Assembly (NCBI RefSeq): GCF_001612985.1
Contig: NZ_BDBM01000044.1
Span: 1-63,163 of the forward strand
From: Nocardia gamkensis NBRC 108242
Lineage (GTDB): Bacteria; Actinomycetota; Actinomycetes; Mycobacteriales; Mycobacteriaceae
Direction of reading: 5' to 3'
DNA length: 63,163 nucleotides
A program made the translations under genes and the position numbers. Positions 17,763 through 27,757 of the stretch are shown piece after piece. Below the pieces are notes generated by a model that worked only from the letters and a program-made list of their open reading frames with translations, was not told where the DNA came from and did not search any database. Numbering within the stretch: the first letter of the stretch is position 1; each line of letters begins with the position of its first letter.

Positions 17763-18737
17763 ATGCGCGCAGCCCAGGTCAGCAAGCTGGAGGGACCGGA
17801 AGCGGTTCGGATCGTCGATATCCCCGAGCCCGCGGTCTTCCCGGGCGGCGTCGTGATCGACGTGCACGCGGCGGGCGTGGCCTTCCCGGACGTGCTGATG
17901 ACGCGCGGCCTCTACCAGATGAAACCCGAATTGCCGTTCGTCGTGGGCGGCGAGGTCGCGGGCGTCGTCCGGGAGGCTCCCGAGGACGCGCACGTGCGGC
18001 CGGGTGACCGGGTGGTCGCGCTGACCATGCTCGGCAACGCGATGGCCGAGACGGCCGTCACGCCAACGCAGATGGTGTTCCGGCTGCCCGACAACGTCTC
18101 GCTGGAGGCGGGCGCCGGCATCCTGTTCAACGACCTGACCGTGCACTTCTGCCTGCGGACCAGGGGCAGGCTGGCGGAAGGGGAGACGGTGCTGGTGCAC
18201 GGCGCCGCGGGCGGCATCGGCACCTCGACGCTGCGGCTGGCGGCCGCGCTCGGTGCGGGCCGGGTGATCGCCGTGGTGAGCACCGAGGAGAAGGCCGAGG
18301 TCGCGCGCGCCAACGGCGCGACCGACGTGGTGCTGACCGACGGCTGGCTGGCGGCGGTGAAGGAGCTGACCGGTGGTCGCGGCGTCGACATCGTGCTCGA
18401 CCCCGTCGGCGGTGACCGTTTCACCGACAGCATCCGTTCGCTCGCCTCGGCGGGCCGGTTGCTGGTCGTCGGCTTCACCGCGGGGGAGATCCCGACGGTG
18501 AAGGTCAACCGGCTGCTGCTGAAGAACGTCGAGGTGACCGGCGCGGCGTGGGGCGAATGGGTGATGTCGCATCCCGGCTACCTGCAGGAGCAGTGGGCCG
18601 AGGTGGAGCCGCTGCTGGCCTCCGGCAAGATCGCGCCGCCGCAACCGGTGCTGTACCCGCTGGACAAGGCCGCGGAGGCGGTCGCATCGCTGGACAACCG
18701 GACGGCCACCGGCAAGGTCGTGGTCACCCTGCGCTGA
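17763..18737 (+). CDS. NADPH:quinone oxidoreductase-like zinc-independent MDR protein
   Basis: A 324-residue medium-chain dehydrogenase/reductase. The GroES-like N-terminal half contains VVIDVHAAGVAFPDVLMTRG and LPFVVGGEVAGVV. The Rossmann half contains VLVHGAAGGIGTSTLRLAAALGAGRVIAV (AxxGGxG NADPH site) and a LDPVGGDRF motif. It lacks the Cys/His zinc ligands of alcohol dehydrogenases, like QOR and related quinone or enone reductases. The start ATG at 17763 (MRAAQVSKLEGPE) is preceded by AGAGG. A winged-helix gene follows 19 bases later in the same direction. Confidence 0.92.
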   Translation: MRAAQVSKLEGPEAVRIVDIPEPAVFPGGVVIDVHAAGVAFPDVLMTRGLYQMKPELPFVVGGEVAGVVREAPEDAHVRPGDRVVALTMLGNAMAETAVTPTQMVFRLPDNVSLEAGAGILFNDLTVHFCLRTRGRLAEGETVLVHGAAGGIGTSTLRLAAALGAGRVIAVVSTEEKAEVARANGATDVVLTDGWLAAVKELTGGRGVDIVLDPVGGDRFTDSIRSLASAGRLLVVGFTAGEIPTVKVNRLLLKNVEVTGAAWGEWVMSHPGYLQEQWAEVEPLLASGKIAPPQPVLYPLDKAAEAVASLDNRTATGKVVVTLR

Positions 18738-18756
18738 CTCGTCCGGTCCGCCCGTC

Positions 18757-19869
18757 ATGAGACTGTCCAACCGGGTATTGAACCGGACACTGCTGGCTCG
18801 CCAGCATCTGCTCGAGCGCTCGCCGCGGACGGCGCACGAAATGTGTGATCATCTCGTCGGATTGCAGGCGCAGGATTCGCCGCCGCCGTTCGTCGGATTG
18901 TGGAGCCGCATCGCGGCTTTCGATCCGTCGACGGTGTCGGACGCGCTGGAGGACCGCTCGCTGGTCCGGATCACCTTGATGCGCGGCACCATTCATCTGG
19001 TCACGCCGCCCGACGCGCTGCGGATCGCGCCGCATGTGCAGCCGGAACTGGAGAAAGCGCCCTTCCGCAAGGGTTTCAACTACGGCGCCATGGTCGGACT
19101 CGACCCGGACGAAGTGCGCGGGCAGGGCGAAGCGGTGCTCGGTGACGAGCCGATGTCGGCGGCGGACCTGCGCGCCCACGCCGCCGAGCGCTATCCCGAC
19201 CGCGACCCGGGCGCGGTCGTGCAGACCTGGCTGTATCAGCTGCCGGTGTTGCAGACCCCGCCGCGCGGGAAATGGAAGAACAGCAGCAGGCCGATCTGGT
19301 CGCGGGTCGAGCCCTGGTTGGGCGCGCCGCTGGACCCCACGTATCCGTTGGCGGAGCTGATCTTTCGCTACCTACGTGCGTTCGGTCCGGCGAGCACCAT
19401 GGACATGCAGACCTGGTCGAAGCTGCCCGGGATGAAGAAGGCCGTCGCGGAACTCGGCGATCGGGTGCGCACCTACACCGACGATCGCGGCCGCACGCTC
19501 TACGACGTCGCCGACGGCGCGTTGGCCGATCCGGACACCCCCGCTCCGGTGCGGCTGCTCGGGTGGTACGACAACGTTCTGTTGTCGCACCAGGATCGGA
19601 CGCGGATCGTGCCCGACGGCGCCGCTCCTCCGCTGCGCGCGTTCGCGGCTCAGGTCTCTCCGGTGCTGGTCGACGGCTTTCTCGCGGGCCTGTACAAGGT
19701 CTTCGCGGATGCGAAGTCCGCCCGGCTGCGCATCAGCCCGACCCGGAGCTGGACGAACGCGGAGCGCGCTGAGGTCGAGGCCGAGGCCCACGCTCTGCTC
19801 ACCTTCTCGGAGGAGGGCAAGCGGGGAAGCGTGGAAATCCTCGACGTGGGCGCCGACCTGCGCCCCTGA
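18757..19869 (+). CDS. winged-helix DNA-binding domain protein (HTH_42/AlkX-like)
   Basis: A 370-residue protein of the winged-helix DNA-binding superfamily that includes YcaQ/AlkX interstrand-crosslink glycosylases. Recognisable segments are LARQHLLERS near the start, MCDHLVGLQAQDSPPPFVGLWSRI, LVRITLMRGTIHLVTPPDAL, and LLGWYDNVLLSHQDRTRI, then VLVDGFLAGLY. The actinobacterial branch is generally uncharacterised. The catalytic QxQ/QxD motif of AlkX is represented by LQAQDSP. It is probably co-transcribed with the upstream quinone reductase. Confidence 0.88.
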   Translation: MRLSNRVLNRTLLARQHLLERSPRTAHEMCDHLVGLQAQDSPPPFVGLWSRIAAFDPSTVSDALEDRSLVRITLMRGTIHLVTPPDALRIAPHVQPELEKAPFRKGFNYGAMVGLDPDEVRGQGEAVLGDEPMSAADLRAHAAERYPDRDPGAVVQTWLYQLPVLQTPPRGKWKNSSRPIWSRVEPWLGAPLDPTYPLAELIFRYLRAFGPASTMDMQTWSKLPGMKKAVAELGDRVRTYTDDRGRTLYDVADGALADPDTPAPVRLLGWYDNVLLSHQDRTRIVPDGAAPPLRAFAAQVSPVLVDGFLAGLYKVFADAKSARLRISPTRSWTNAERAEVEAEAHALLTFSEEGKRGSVEILDVGADLRP

Positions 19870-19879
19870 GCCGGATCGG

Positions 19880-20404
19880 TTACGGCTCGCGGGCCGGACG
19901 GTAGGCGGGCGCCTTGGTGGTCCCGGTCGGGCTCAGCGTGCGCAACAGCGGCAGCGCCCGGCGTTCGACCACGGTGGACAGCACGATGACGCTGTGCGAG
20001 CGCACCACCGAGGAGGTCCGGTCGATGCTCAGCAGCACGGCCTGCAACCCGGCGTGCGAGTCGGCGCCGATCCGGCACAGCACGTCGCCGGTGCCGGTGG
20101 TGGCGTAGGCCTCCAGCACGCCGGGGATGGCGTCGAGTTCGGCGGCCACCGCCTCCAGCGCGCCCTGGGCGATCTCCAGCGTGACGAACGCCTGCACGTC
20201 GAACCCCGCCGCGGTGACGTCGATCTGCGGGTCGTAGGAGGCGATCACGCCCGACTCCTCCATGCGCGCGATCCGGGACTGCACCGTGGCCCTGGCGACC
20301 CTGGTCCGGCGGGACAGTTCGAGAATGCCCGCTTTCTGGTACTCGTGCATCGCGGTGAGGATGGCGAGGTCGAGTTCGTCGAGCTTCGCCGATGTGCGCG
20401 CCAT
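19880..20404 (-). CDS. Lrp/AsnC-family regulator divergent from hpd
   Basis: A 174-residue Lrp protein. The N-terminal HTH reads LDELDLAILTAMHEYQKAGILELSRRTRVARATVQSRIARMEESGVI, followed by a RAM ligand-binding domain (VTLEIAQGALEAVAAELDAIPGV and GTGDVLCRIGADSHAGLQAVL). It is back to back with 4-hydroxyphenylpyruvate dioxygenase across a 161-base gap that contains an Lrp-like dyad. This layout is shared by many actinobacteria, so it probably senses an aromatic amino acid or a derived acid and controls tyrosine catabolism. Confidence 0.93.
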   Translation of the reverse strand: MARTSAKLDELDLAILTAMHEYQKAGILELSRRTRVARATVQSRIARMEESGVIASYDPQIDVTAAGFDVQAFVTLEIAQGALEAVAAELDAIPGVLEAYATTGTGDVLCRIGADSHAGLQAVLLSIDRTSSVVRSHSVIVLSTVVERRALPLLRTLSPTGTTKAPAYRPAREP

Positions 20405-20462
20405 GGCGGCCTCCGTTCGAGCACCGGGAGGGGCTTGCTGCCCGTCCCCTCGATGCTATTCA

Positions 20463-20541
20463 AATTGTCCAGCATCATCCGCCATTTGCTAGACGAATTC
20501 GCCACCCTGCCTATCCGGATCAGATGCTGTTGCCTATCCGG
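20463..20541 (+). promoter_or_regulatory. Lrp-type dyad and direct repeats in the lrp-hpd control region
   Basis: AATTGTCCAGCA (20463-20474) is an imperfect inverted partner of TGCTAGACGAATT (20487-20499), an AT-rich dyad unlike the surrounding GC-rich DNA. It is followed by two exact copies of TGCCTATCCGG (20508-20518 and 20531-20541), 23 bp apart. Both fit multi-site Lrp binding between the divergent genes. Confidence 0.5.
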
Positions 20542-20565
20542 CGGACCCGGCGATTTCCTTGGTCC

Positions 20566-21768
20566 ATGACCATCGAGCACTTGCCGGGCGCCCGGTCCGG
20601 CGCCGTCCCCAGCGACGGCGAGCTGCGCACGCTCGTGGGGTTGGTAGACCACGACGACAGCGGTGACCCGTTTCCGGTCATCGGGTGGGACGCCCTGGTC
20701 TGGGTGGTGGGCAACGCCACGCAGACCGCGCACTTCCTGGAATCCGCCTTCGGGATGCGGTTGGAGGCGTATTCGGGTCCGGAGACCGGCAATCGCGACC
20801 ACAAGGCGTTCGTTCTGCGCAGCGGCGCGGCGCGCTTCGTGATCACCGGAGCGGTGCATGCGGACAGTCCGCTGGTCGCCCACCACGATCGGCACGGCGA
20901 CGGCGTGGTCGACATCGCCCTCGAAGTGCCCGACGTCGACCGGTGTGTCGCGTGGGCGCGCGCACACGGCGCGAAAGTGCTGGTCGAACCGCATGACGAC
21001 ACCGACGACTTCGGCACGGTCCGCTCGGCCGCGCTGGCCACCTATGGCGAGACCAGGCATACCTTGGTCGACCGGTCCGGCTACTTCGGACCCTACCTGC
21101 CCGGCTATGTCGCCCGCCGCTCCCACTATCAACGACGCGACGGCGCGCCCGCCCGGCTGTTCCAGGCGATCGACCACGTCGTGGGCAACGTGGAACTCGG
21201 CCAGATGGACGAGTGGGTCGAGTTCTACCGGCGGGTCATGGGGTTCACGAATATGGCCGAATTCGTCGGCGACGACATCGCAACCGAGTACTCGGCGCTG
21301 ATGAGCAAGGTCGTCGCCAACGGAAACCACCGGGTGAAGTTCCCCCTCAACGAGCCGGCCATCGGCAAGAAGCGCTCGCAGATCGACGAGTATCTGGAGT
21401 TCTACCGAGGCCCCGGCGTCCAGCACATCGCGCTCGCCACCGGCGACATCCTGACCTGCGTGGACGCCTTGCGCCGGGAGGGCGTCGAATTCCTGGAGAC
21501 ACCCGCCGCCTATTACGAGGACCCGGAACTACGCGCCCGCATCGGCCGGGTCCGCGTCCCGGTCGAGGAACTCCAGCGCCGTGGCATCCTGGTCGACCGC
21601 GACGAGGACGGTTACCTGTTGCAGATCTTCACCAGGCCGCTCACCGACCGCCCCACGGTCTTCTTCGAACTGATCGAGCGCCACGGCTCCCTCGGCTTCG
21701 GCAAGGGCAATTTCAAAGCCCTGTTCCAGGCGATCGAACGCGAGCAGGAGGCCAGGGGAAATCTGTGA
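20566..21768 (+). CDS. hpd: 4-hydroxyphenylpyruvate dioxygenase
   Basis: A 400-residue non-haem Fe(II) dioxygenase that converts 4-hydroxyphenylpyruvate to homogentisate in tyrosine breakdown. The iron ligands are visible: His in AIDHVVGNVELGQM, His in GVQHIALAT, and Glu in VFFELIERHG near the C-terminus. The C-terminal segment GFGKGNFKALFQAIEREQ is the gating helix of true HPPDs. The start MTIEHLPG at 20566 lies downstream of the Lrp control region. No other homogentisate-pathway gene is adjacent. Confidence 0.97.
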   Translation: MTIEHLPGARSGAVPSDGELRTLVGLVDHDDSGDPFPVIGWDALVWVVGNATQTAHFLESAFGMRLEAYSGPETGNRDHKAFVLRSGAARFVITGAVHADSPLVAHHDRHGDGVVDIALEVPDVDRCVAWARAHGAKVLVEPHDDTDDFGTVRSAALATYGETRHTLVDRSGYFGPYLPGYVARRSHYQRRDGAPARLFQAIDHVVGNVELGQMDEWVEFYRRVMGFTNMAEFVGDDIATEYSALMSKVVANGNHRVKFPLNEPAIGKKRSQIDEYLEFYRGPGVQHIALATGDILTCVDALRREGVEFLETPAAYYEDPELRARIGRVRVPVEELQRRGILVDRDEDGYLLQIFTRPLTDRPTVFFELIERHGSLGFGKGNFKALFQAIEREQEARGNL

Positions 21769-21825
21769 TCGGGGCGGGCGATCTTGTCGAGCATCTTCGG
21801 CGAGTGCGTCGGTAGAGTTCTTTTC

Positions 21826-22353
21826 ATGCGGATCAAGTCGGCAGTCGGCATCACGGCAGCCTTGGTGCTCGCACTGGCGGGTTGCGGTTCGGGGGAGGAG
21901 ACCGAGGACTCGGGTCCGTCCCGTCCGGCGCCGAAAGTGGTGGCGCTCGGACCGTTCGTCGGGGAGTGTGGTCACGTGACCGACGACGAGGTGCGCACTC
22001 TCGGTGGCCTCGGCCGGATCTCCGGGGTGTTCCGCAACGCCATCGGCTGCAACTGGCAGTCGGCCGGAATCGGTTCGCCGAGTATCACATTCGCTTCCTA
22101 CCGGGGCAGTCCCATCGAACGGGAACGGGCGTGGGTGACGGTCAACGGACGCGCGCCCGATCCGATAAAAGTGGGTGGGCGGGATGGCTTCGCCGCTCTG
22201 GATCCCACCGGCGTGATCTGCGATCTGGCGGTGCAGCTCGGCGACGATTTCTTCGAGTGGTCCACCAACATCGGCTCGTTCGGCGCGGTGTCCGGCAACC
22301 CGTGTGACCGGAGCCGCGCTCTGGCCGAGCTGACTCTGCAACGGATTCAGTGA
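21826..22353 (+). CDS. DUF3558-family lipoprotein
   Basis: A 175-residue lipoprotein: a signal peptide (MRIKSAVGITAALVLALAGC) with a lipobox LAGC cysteine at residue 20, then a DUF3558-like domain with paired cysteines (GECGHV, IGCNW, VICDL, NPCDRS). The four mature-domain cysteines probably form two disulfides. DUF3558 proteins are a surface lipoprotein family largely restricted to actinobacteria and their function is unknown. A second one follows 10 bases downstream, so the pair is probably one operon. Confidence 0.85.
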   Translation: MRIKSAVGITAALVLALAGCGSGEETEDSGPSRPAPKVVALGPFVGECGHVTDDEVRTLGGLGRISGVFRNAIGCNWQSAGIGSPSITFASYRGSPIERERAWVTVNGRAPDPIKVGGRDGFAALDPTGVICDLAVQLGDDFFEWSTNIGSFGAVSGNPCDRSRALAELTLQRIQ

Positions 22354-22363
22354 GGGGTGACGA

Positions 22364-22921
22364 GTGAACGTCGGCCGAGACCTGTGCAGGCGCGGCGCGG
22401 CCGCTGCCGCCGCGGTTGCCCTCGCGTTGTTCGTGGGCGGGTGCGGCCAGGTGATCTCCGGAACCGCGCAGCCCGTGGGCGCGAGCCAGCCGGTCAACAC
22501 CAGGCTGGATAAATTGCTGCGGGAATGCGAGATCCTCTCCCACGACCAGATCGGCGAGGCGATCGGTGAGAGCGTCCAGGTCAGCGACTCGTTCTTCGGC
22601 GCCGTCTGCATGTGGGACCTGATCGGCGCGCCCGGCGGTAACGGGATGGCCACGCTCAACTGGTACGAGAACGGGACGCTGAGCAACGAGAAGCAGACGA
22701 ACAGCAAGCTCGGCTACGAAACCACCAACATCACCATCCAGAGTTCGCTGGCATTGCAGATCCGCAGGCCGAAGGACCCGGACTCCTGCGGTGTGACGGC
22801 GAGTGCGCCGGACAACGGCGTGATCGGCTGGTGGATCAACTACCGGCCCGGCTCGGGCCACCCCGATCCGTGCGACGCGGCGAAGAAGCTGATGGAAATG
22901 ACCCTGAACCTGGCCAGGTAG
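22364..22921 (+). CDS. DUF3558-family lipoprotein, second copy
   Basis: A 185-residue lipoprotein with signal peptide and lipobox FVGGC (Cys at residue 27), followed by GQVISGTAQPV, the stretch that often follows the lipobox in nocardial DUF3558 proteins. The mature domain has CEILSHDQIGEAIGE, VCMWDL, DSCGV and DPCDAAKKLMEM, giving two cysteine pairs. The start is GTG at 22364, preceded by GAGGGG. It is the tandem partner of the upstream gene, though the two are clearly diverged. Confidence 0.85.
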   Translation: MNVGRDLCRRGAAAAAAVALALFVGGCGQVISGTAQPVGASQPVNTRLDKLLRECEILSHDQIGEAIGESVQVSDSFFGAVCMWDLIGAPGGNGMATLNWYENGTLSNEKQTNSKLGYETTNITIQSSLALQIRRPKDPDSCGVTASAPDNGVIGWWINYRPGSGHPDPCDAAKKLMEMTLNLAR

Positions 22922-22943
22922 ACGATCCTCGAACCGACCCGCT

Positions 22944-22973
22944 TTGACCCTGTGTCCCGGCCACGGGTATCGT
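22944..22973 (+). promoter_or_regulatory. str operon promoter
   Basis: TTGACC (22944-22949) and TATCGT (22968-22973) are separated by 18 bases, a near-consensus vegetative sigma-A promoter. It lies just after the DUF3558 lipoprotein stop codon and 290 bases upstream of rpsL. Confidence 0.65.
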
Positions 22974-23263
22974 GGATCGCTGTGCCCGGAAGCATACGGG
23001 CAAGTTCGTGCGTGACCGTAGGCCAGCGAAAGCGGCCGACGACTCCAGCGTGCCCGGATTAAGGGCTCCGCGCCGCGCGCGACACGCCCGACCTCGGGAC
23101 GCGAGAAACGTGGCCGGACGTGCGAGTGAAAGCTCGATGACAGCGGTGTGAACGACGGGCCCGGAAATGGAAGCTTGCTTCCACGACGGGCCCCGGGAGC
23201 GCCGCGAACTCATAACAGACATGAAGTCCACACACCGCGTTAACTAATAAGGAAAGCCGGTCT
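22974..23263 (+). other. long untranslated leader of the str operon
   Basis: About 290 bases without a convincing reading frame lie between the promoter and rpsL. It contains an 11-base direct repeat ACGACGGGCCC (23152-23162 and 23183-23193) flanking a small hairpin (TGGAAG 23168-23173 with CTTCCA 23178-23183). The rpsL ribosome site AAGGAAAG is near its end. A role in ribosomal-protein feedback or stability is inference. Confidence 0.5.
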
Positions 23264-23638
23264 ATGCCAACCATCAACCAGCTGGTCCGCAAGGGTCGCC
23301 GCGACAAGGTCTCCAAGACGAAGACCGCGGCCCTGAAGGGGAGCCCGCAGCGTCGTGGCGTGTGCACCCGCGTGTACACCACGACCCCGAAGAAGCCGAA
23401 CTCCGCGCTGCGCAAGGTCGCGCGTGTTCGCCTGACCAGCTCGGTCGAGGTCACGGCCTACATTCCGGGCGAGGGCCACAACCTGCAGGAGCACTCGATG
23501 GTGCTCGTGCGCGGCGGTCGTGTGAAGGACCTTCCCGGTGTCCGCTACAAGATCATCCGTGGCTCGCTCGACACCCAGGGTGTGAAGAACCGCAAGCAGG
23601 CCCGCAGCCGTTACGGCGCCAAGAAGGAGAAGAGCTGA
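23264..23638 (+). CDS. rpsL: 30S ribosomal protein S12
   Basis: A 124-residue S12, the decoding-centre protein of the small subunit. The sequence is the actinobacterial type (MPTINQLVRKGR). Lys43 (TTPKKPNSALRK) and Lys88 (GGRVKDLPG), the two classic streptomycin-resistance positions, are both wild type. It is the first gene of the str operon, with rpsG starting one base after its stop codon. Confidence 0.99.
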   Translation: MPTINQLVRKGRRDKVSKTKTAALKGSPQRRGVCTRVYTTTPKKPNSALRKVARVRLTSSVEVTAYIPGEGHNLQEHSMVLVRGGRVKDLPGVRYKIIRGSLDTQGVKNRKQARSRYGAKKEKS

Positions 23639-23639
23639 T

Positions 23640-24110
23640 ATGCCACGCAAGGGCCCCGCACCCAAGCGTCCGCTGATCAACGACCCGGTCTACGGGTCGC
23701 CGCTGGTCACTCAGCTGGTCAACAAGATCTTGCTGGACGGCAAGAAGTCCACCGCCGAGCGCATCGTCTACGGCGCGCTGGAGCAGGCGCGCGAGAAGAC
23801 CGGCACCGATCCGGTCGTCACGCTCAAGCGCGCGCTGGACAACGTCAAGCCCGCACTCGAGGTCAAGCCGCGCCGCGTCGGTGGCGCCACCTACCAGGTG
23901 CCGGTCGAGGTCCGTCCGGGCCGCTCCAACACCCTGGCGCTGCGCTGGCTGGTCAACTACTCGCGGGCTCGCCGGGAGAAGACCATGGTCGAGCGCCTGG
24001 CCAACGAACTGCTCGACGCCAGCAACGGCCTCGGCGCCTCGGTCAAGCGTCGCGAGGACACCCACAAGATGGCCGAGTCCAACCGGGCCTTCGCGCACTA
24101 CCGCTGGTGA
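23640..24110 (+). CDS. rpsG: 30S ribosomal protein S7
   Basis: A 156-residue S7, which nucleates assembly of the 30S head by binding the 3' domain of 16S rRNA. It begins MPRKGPAPKRPL and contains the conserved GGATYQVPVEVRPGR and RWLVNYSRARREKTM segments. The ATG lies one base after the rpsL TGA, which implies translational coupling. fusA follows after 137 bases. Confidence 0.99.
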   Translation: MPRKGPAPKRPLINDPVYGSPLVTQLVNKILLDGKKSTAERIVYGALEQAREKTGTDPVVTLKRALDNVKPALEVKPRRVGGATYQVPVEVRPGRSNTLALRWLVNYSRARREKTMVERLANELLDASNGLGASVKRREDTHKMAESNRAFAHYRW

Positions 24111-24247
24111 CGTCTGCCCGGCCCGCCGTCTGGGTCGGGAGGCACAGCCGGAACGCGGCACTCACCGGCCGCGTCCGGCGTTGACATAGAGGCGACCACA
24201 GGGTCGTCCCCGATAATCCCAACTAGCTACGAGCGGGGAAGATTTCC

Positions 24248-26350
24248 GTGGCACAGGACGTGCTCACCGACCTGAACAAGGTCCGCAACATCGGCATCAT
24301 GGCCCACATCGATGCGGGCAAGACGACCACAACCGAACGCATCCTCTTCTACACCGGCATCACCTACAAGATCGGTGAGGTCCACGACGGCGCCGCCACG
24401 ATGGACTGGATGGAGCAGGAGCAGGAGCGTGGTATCACCATCACCTCCGCGGCTACCACGTGCTTCTGGAAAGACAACCAGATCAACATCATCGACACCC
24501 CCGGGCACGTCGACTTCACCGTGGAGGTGGAGCGGTCGCTGCGCGTGCTCGACGGCGCCGTCGCGGTGTTCGACGGCAAGGAAGGCGTCGAGCCGCAGTC
24601 CGAGCAGGTGTGGCGTCAGGCGGACAAGTACGACGTGCCGCGGATCTGCTTCGTCAACAAGATGGACAAGCTCGGTGCGGACTTCTACTTCACCGTGCAG
24701 ACCATCAAGGACCGCCTCGGCGCGAAGCCGCTGGTCATCCAGCTGCCGATCGGCGCGGAGGACACCTTCGAGGGCATCATCGACCTGGTCGAGAACAACG
24801 CGAAGGTCTGGCGCGGCGAGACCAAGCTCGGTGAGCAGTACGAGGTCGTCGAGATCCCGGACGACCTGAAGGAGAAGGCCGAGCAGTACCGCCAGGAGCT
24901 GCTCGAGACCGTCGCCGAGTCGGACGAGGCGCTGCTGGAGAAGTTCTTCGGCGGCGAAGAGCTGACCATCGAGGAGATCAAGGGCGCCATCCGCAAGCTG
25001 ACGGTGACCTCCGAGCTCTACCCGGTGCTGTGCGGCTCCGCGTTCAAGAACAAGGGCGTGCAGCCCATGCTGGACGCGGTCATCGACTACCTGCCCTCGC
25101 CGCTGGACGTGGAGGCCACCACCGGCCACGTGCCCGGCAAGGAAGAGGAGCTGCTCACCCGCAAGCCGAGCGCCGACGAGCCGTTCGCGGCCCTGGCGTT
25201 CAAGATCGCGGTGCACCCGTTCTTCGGCAAGCTGACCTACGTCCGGGTGTACTCCGGCAAGGTCGACTCCGGCGCCCAGGTCATCAACTCGACCAAGGGC
25301 AAGAAGGAGCGTCTGGGCAAGCTGTTCCAGATGCACTCCAACAAGGAGAACCCGGTCGGCGCCGCATCGGCGGGCCACATCTACGCGGTCATCGGTCTGA
25401 AGGACACCACCACCGGTGACACCCTGTGCGATCCGCAGAACCAGATCGTGCTCGAGTCCATGACCTTCCCGGACCCGGTCATCGAGGTCTCCATCGAGCC
25501 GAAGACCAAGTCCGACCAGGAGAAGCTGGGCACCGCGATCCAGCGCCTGTCCGAAGAGGACCCGACCTTCTCGGTCAAGCTCGACCAGGAGACCGGCCAG
25601 ACCGTCATCGGCGGTATGGGCGAGCTCCACCTCGACATCCTGGTCGACCGCATGCGCCGCGAGTTCAAGGTCGAGGCGAACGTCGGTAAGCCGCAGGTGG
25701 CCTACCGCGAGACGATCACCAAGCGGGTCGAGAAGCTCGAGTTCACGCACAAGAAGCAGACCGGTGGTTCCGGCCAGTTCGCGAAGGTGATCATCGCGCT
25801 CGAGCCGTTCGTCGGCGAAGACGGCGCGCACTACGAATTCGAGAACAAGGTCACCGGTGGCCGTGTGCCGAAGGAATACATCCCTTCGGTGGACGCCGGC
25901 GCCCAGGACGCCATGCAGTACGGTGTGCTCGCCGGCTACCCGCTGGTGAACATGAAGGTCACGCTGCTCGACGGTGCCTACCACGACGTCGACTCGTCGG
26001 AAATGGCGTTCAAGATCGCAGGTGCGCAGGCGCTCAAGGAAGCGGCTCGCAAGGCCGGTCCGGTGATCCTCGAGCCGCTGATGGCGGTCGAGGTCACCAC
26101 GCCCGAGGACTACATGGGCGACGTGATCGGCGACCTGAACTCCCGCCGTGGTCAGATCCAGGCCATGGAGGAACGCAGTGGTGCCCGTGTCGTCAAGGCG
26201 CTGGTTCCGCTCTCGGAGATGTTCGGCTACATCGGTGACCTGCGGTCGAAGACCCAGGGCCGGGCGAACTACTCCATGGTGTTCGACTCGTACGCGGAGG
26301 TTCCGGCCAACGTGTCGAAGGAGATCATCGCCAAGGCGACCGGCGAGTAA
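24248..26350 (+). CDS. fusA: elongation factor G
   Basis: A 700-residue translational GTPase that drives ribosome translocation. The G1 motif is AHIDAGKTTTTER, the G2 threonine lies in ERGITITSAATT, G3 is DTPGHVDF, and G4 is NKMDKLGAD. Domains II-V follow, with the domain IV loop region and a C-terminal LRSKTQGRANYSM. The start is GTG at 24248 with AGCGGGGAAGA upstream. It is the standard third gene of the str operon. Confidence 0.99.
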   Translation: MAQDVLTDLNKVRNIGIMAHIDAGKTTTTERILFYTGITYKIGEVHDGAATMDWMEQEQERGITITSAATTCFWKDNQINIIDTPGHVDFTVEVERSLRVLDGAVAVFDGKEGVEPQSEQVWRQADKYDVPRICFVNKMDKLGADFYFTVQTIKDRLGAKPLVIQLPIGAEDTFEGIIDLVENNAKVWRGETKLGEQYEVVEIPDDLKEKAEQYRQELLETVAESDEALLEKFFGGEELTIEEIKGAIRKLTVTSELYPVLCGSAFKNKGVQPMLDAVIDYLPSPLDVEATTGHVPGKEEELLTRKPSADEPFAALAFKIAVHPFFGKLTYVRVYSGKVDSGAQVINSTKGKKERLGKLFQMHSNKENPVGAASAGHIYAVIGLKDTTTGDTLCDPQNQIVLESMTFPDPVIEVSIEPKTKSDQEKLGTAIQRLSEEDPTFSVKLDQETGQTVIGGMGELHLDILVDRMRREFKVEANVGKPQVAYRETITKRVEKLEFTHKKQTGGSGQFAKVIIALEPFVGEDGAHYEFENKVTGGRVPKEYIPSVDAGAQDAMQYGVLAGYPLVNMKVTLLDGAYHDVDSSEMAFKIAGAQALKEAARKAGPVILEPLMAVEVTTPEDYMGDVIGDLNSRRGQIQAMEERSGARVVKALVPLSEMFGYIGDLRSKTQGRANYSMVFDSYAEVPANVSKEIIAKATGE

Positions 26351-26377
26351 ATGGCTCCCGGGCGTTTGTAATACCCC

Positions 26378-26404
26378 TTTCCCCGTCTCCGCGGGGATGA
26401 CCCC
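26378..26404 (+). repeat. single palindrome in the fusA-tuf gap
   Basis: The 27-base segment contains CCCCG and CGGGG arms around a short loop, followed by ATGACCCC. It closely resembles one unit of a type I-E CRISPR repeat (CCCCGC-n4-GCGGGGAT), with one mismatch in the stem. There is only one copy and no spacer array, so it is most likely an intergenic hairpin. Confidence 0.4.
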
Positions 26405-26449
26405 GCACTGCTGCAACTGCACGCACCAACAAGTCCAGGAGGACAAACA

Positions 26450-27640
<1,191 letters not shown>

Positions 27641-27656
27641 TTCACTGAATCGCTGG

Positions 27657-27690
27657 GAACGGCGCCGCTCCGAAAGGGGCGGCGCCGTTC
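27657..27690 (+). terminator. tuf terminator
   Basis: A perfect 12-bp stem (27657-27668 with 27679-27690) extends by three more pairs (T-G, C-G, C-G) to a GAAA tetraloop and is followed by GCGTTTT. It starts 16 bases after the tuf stop codon and is one of the clearest terminators in the window. Confidence 0.9.
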
Positions 27691-27757
27691 GCGTTTTCGG
27701 GGGCGCACGGCTGTGCAGATGCGCCGAGCGCTGATACGGGGGATCGGGTGCTACAGC

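Noticed and set aside
17289..18770. Upstream two fifths of the long minus-strand frame ending at 16155
   Set aside because: It runs antisense to the quinone reductase and across the EspC gene in another frame. The real SLT gene starts at 17288.
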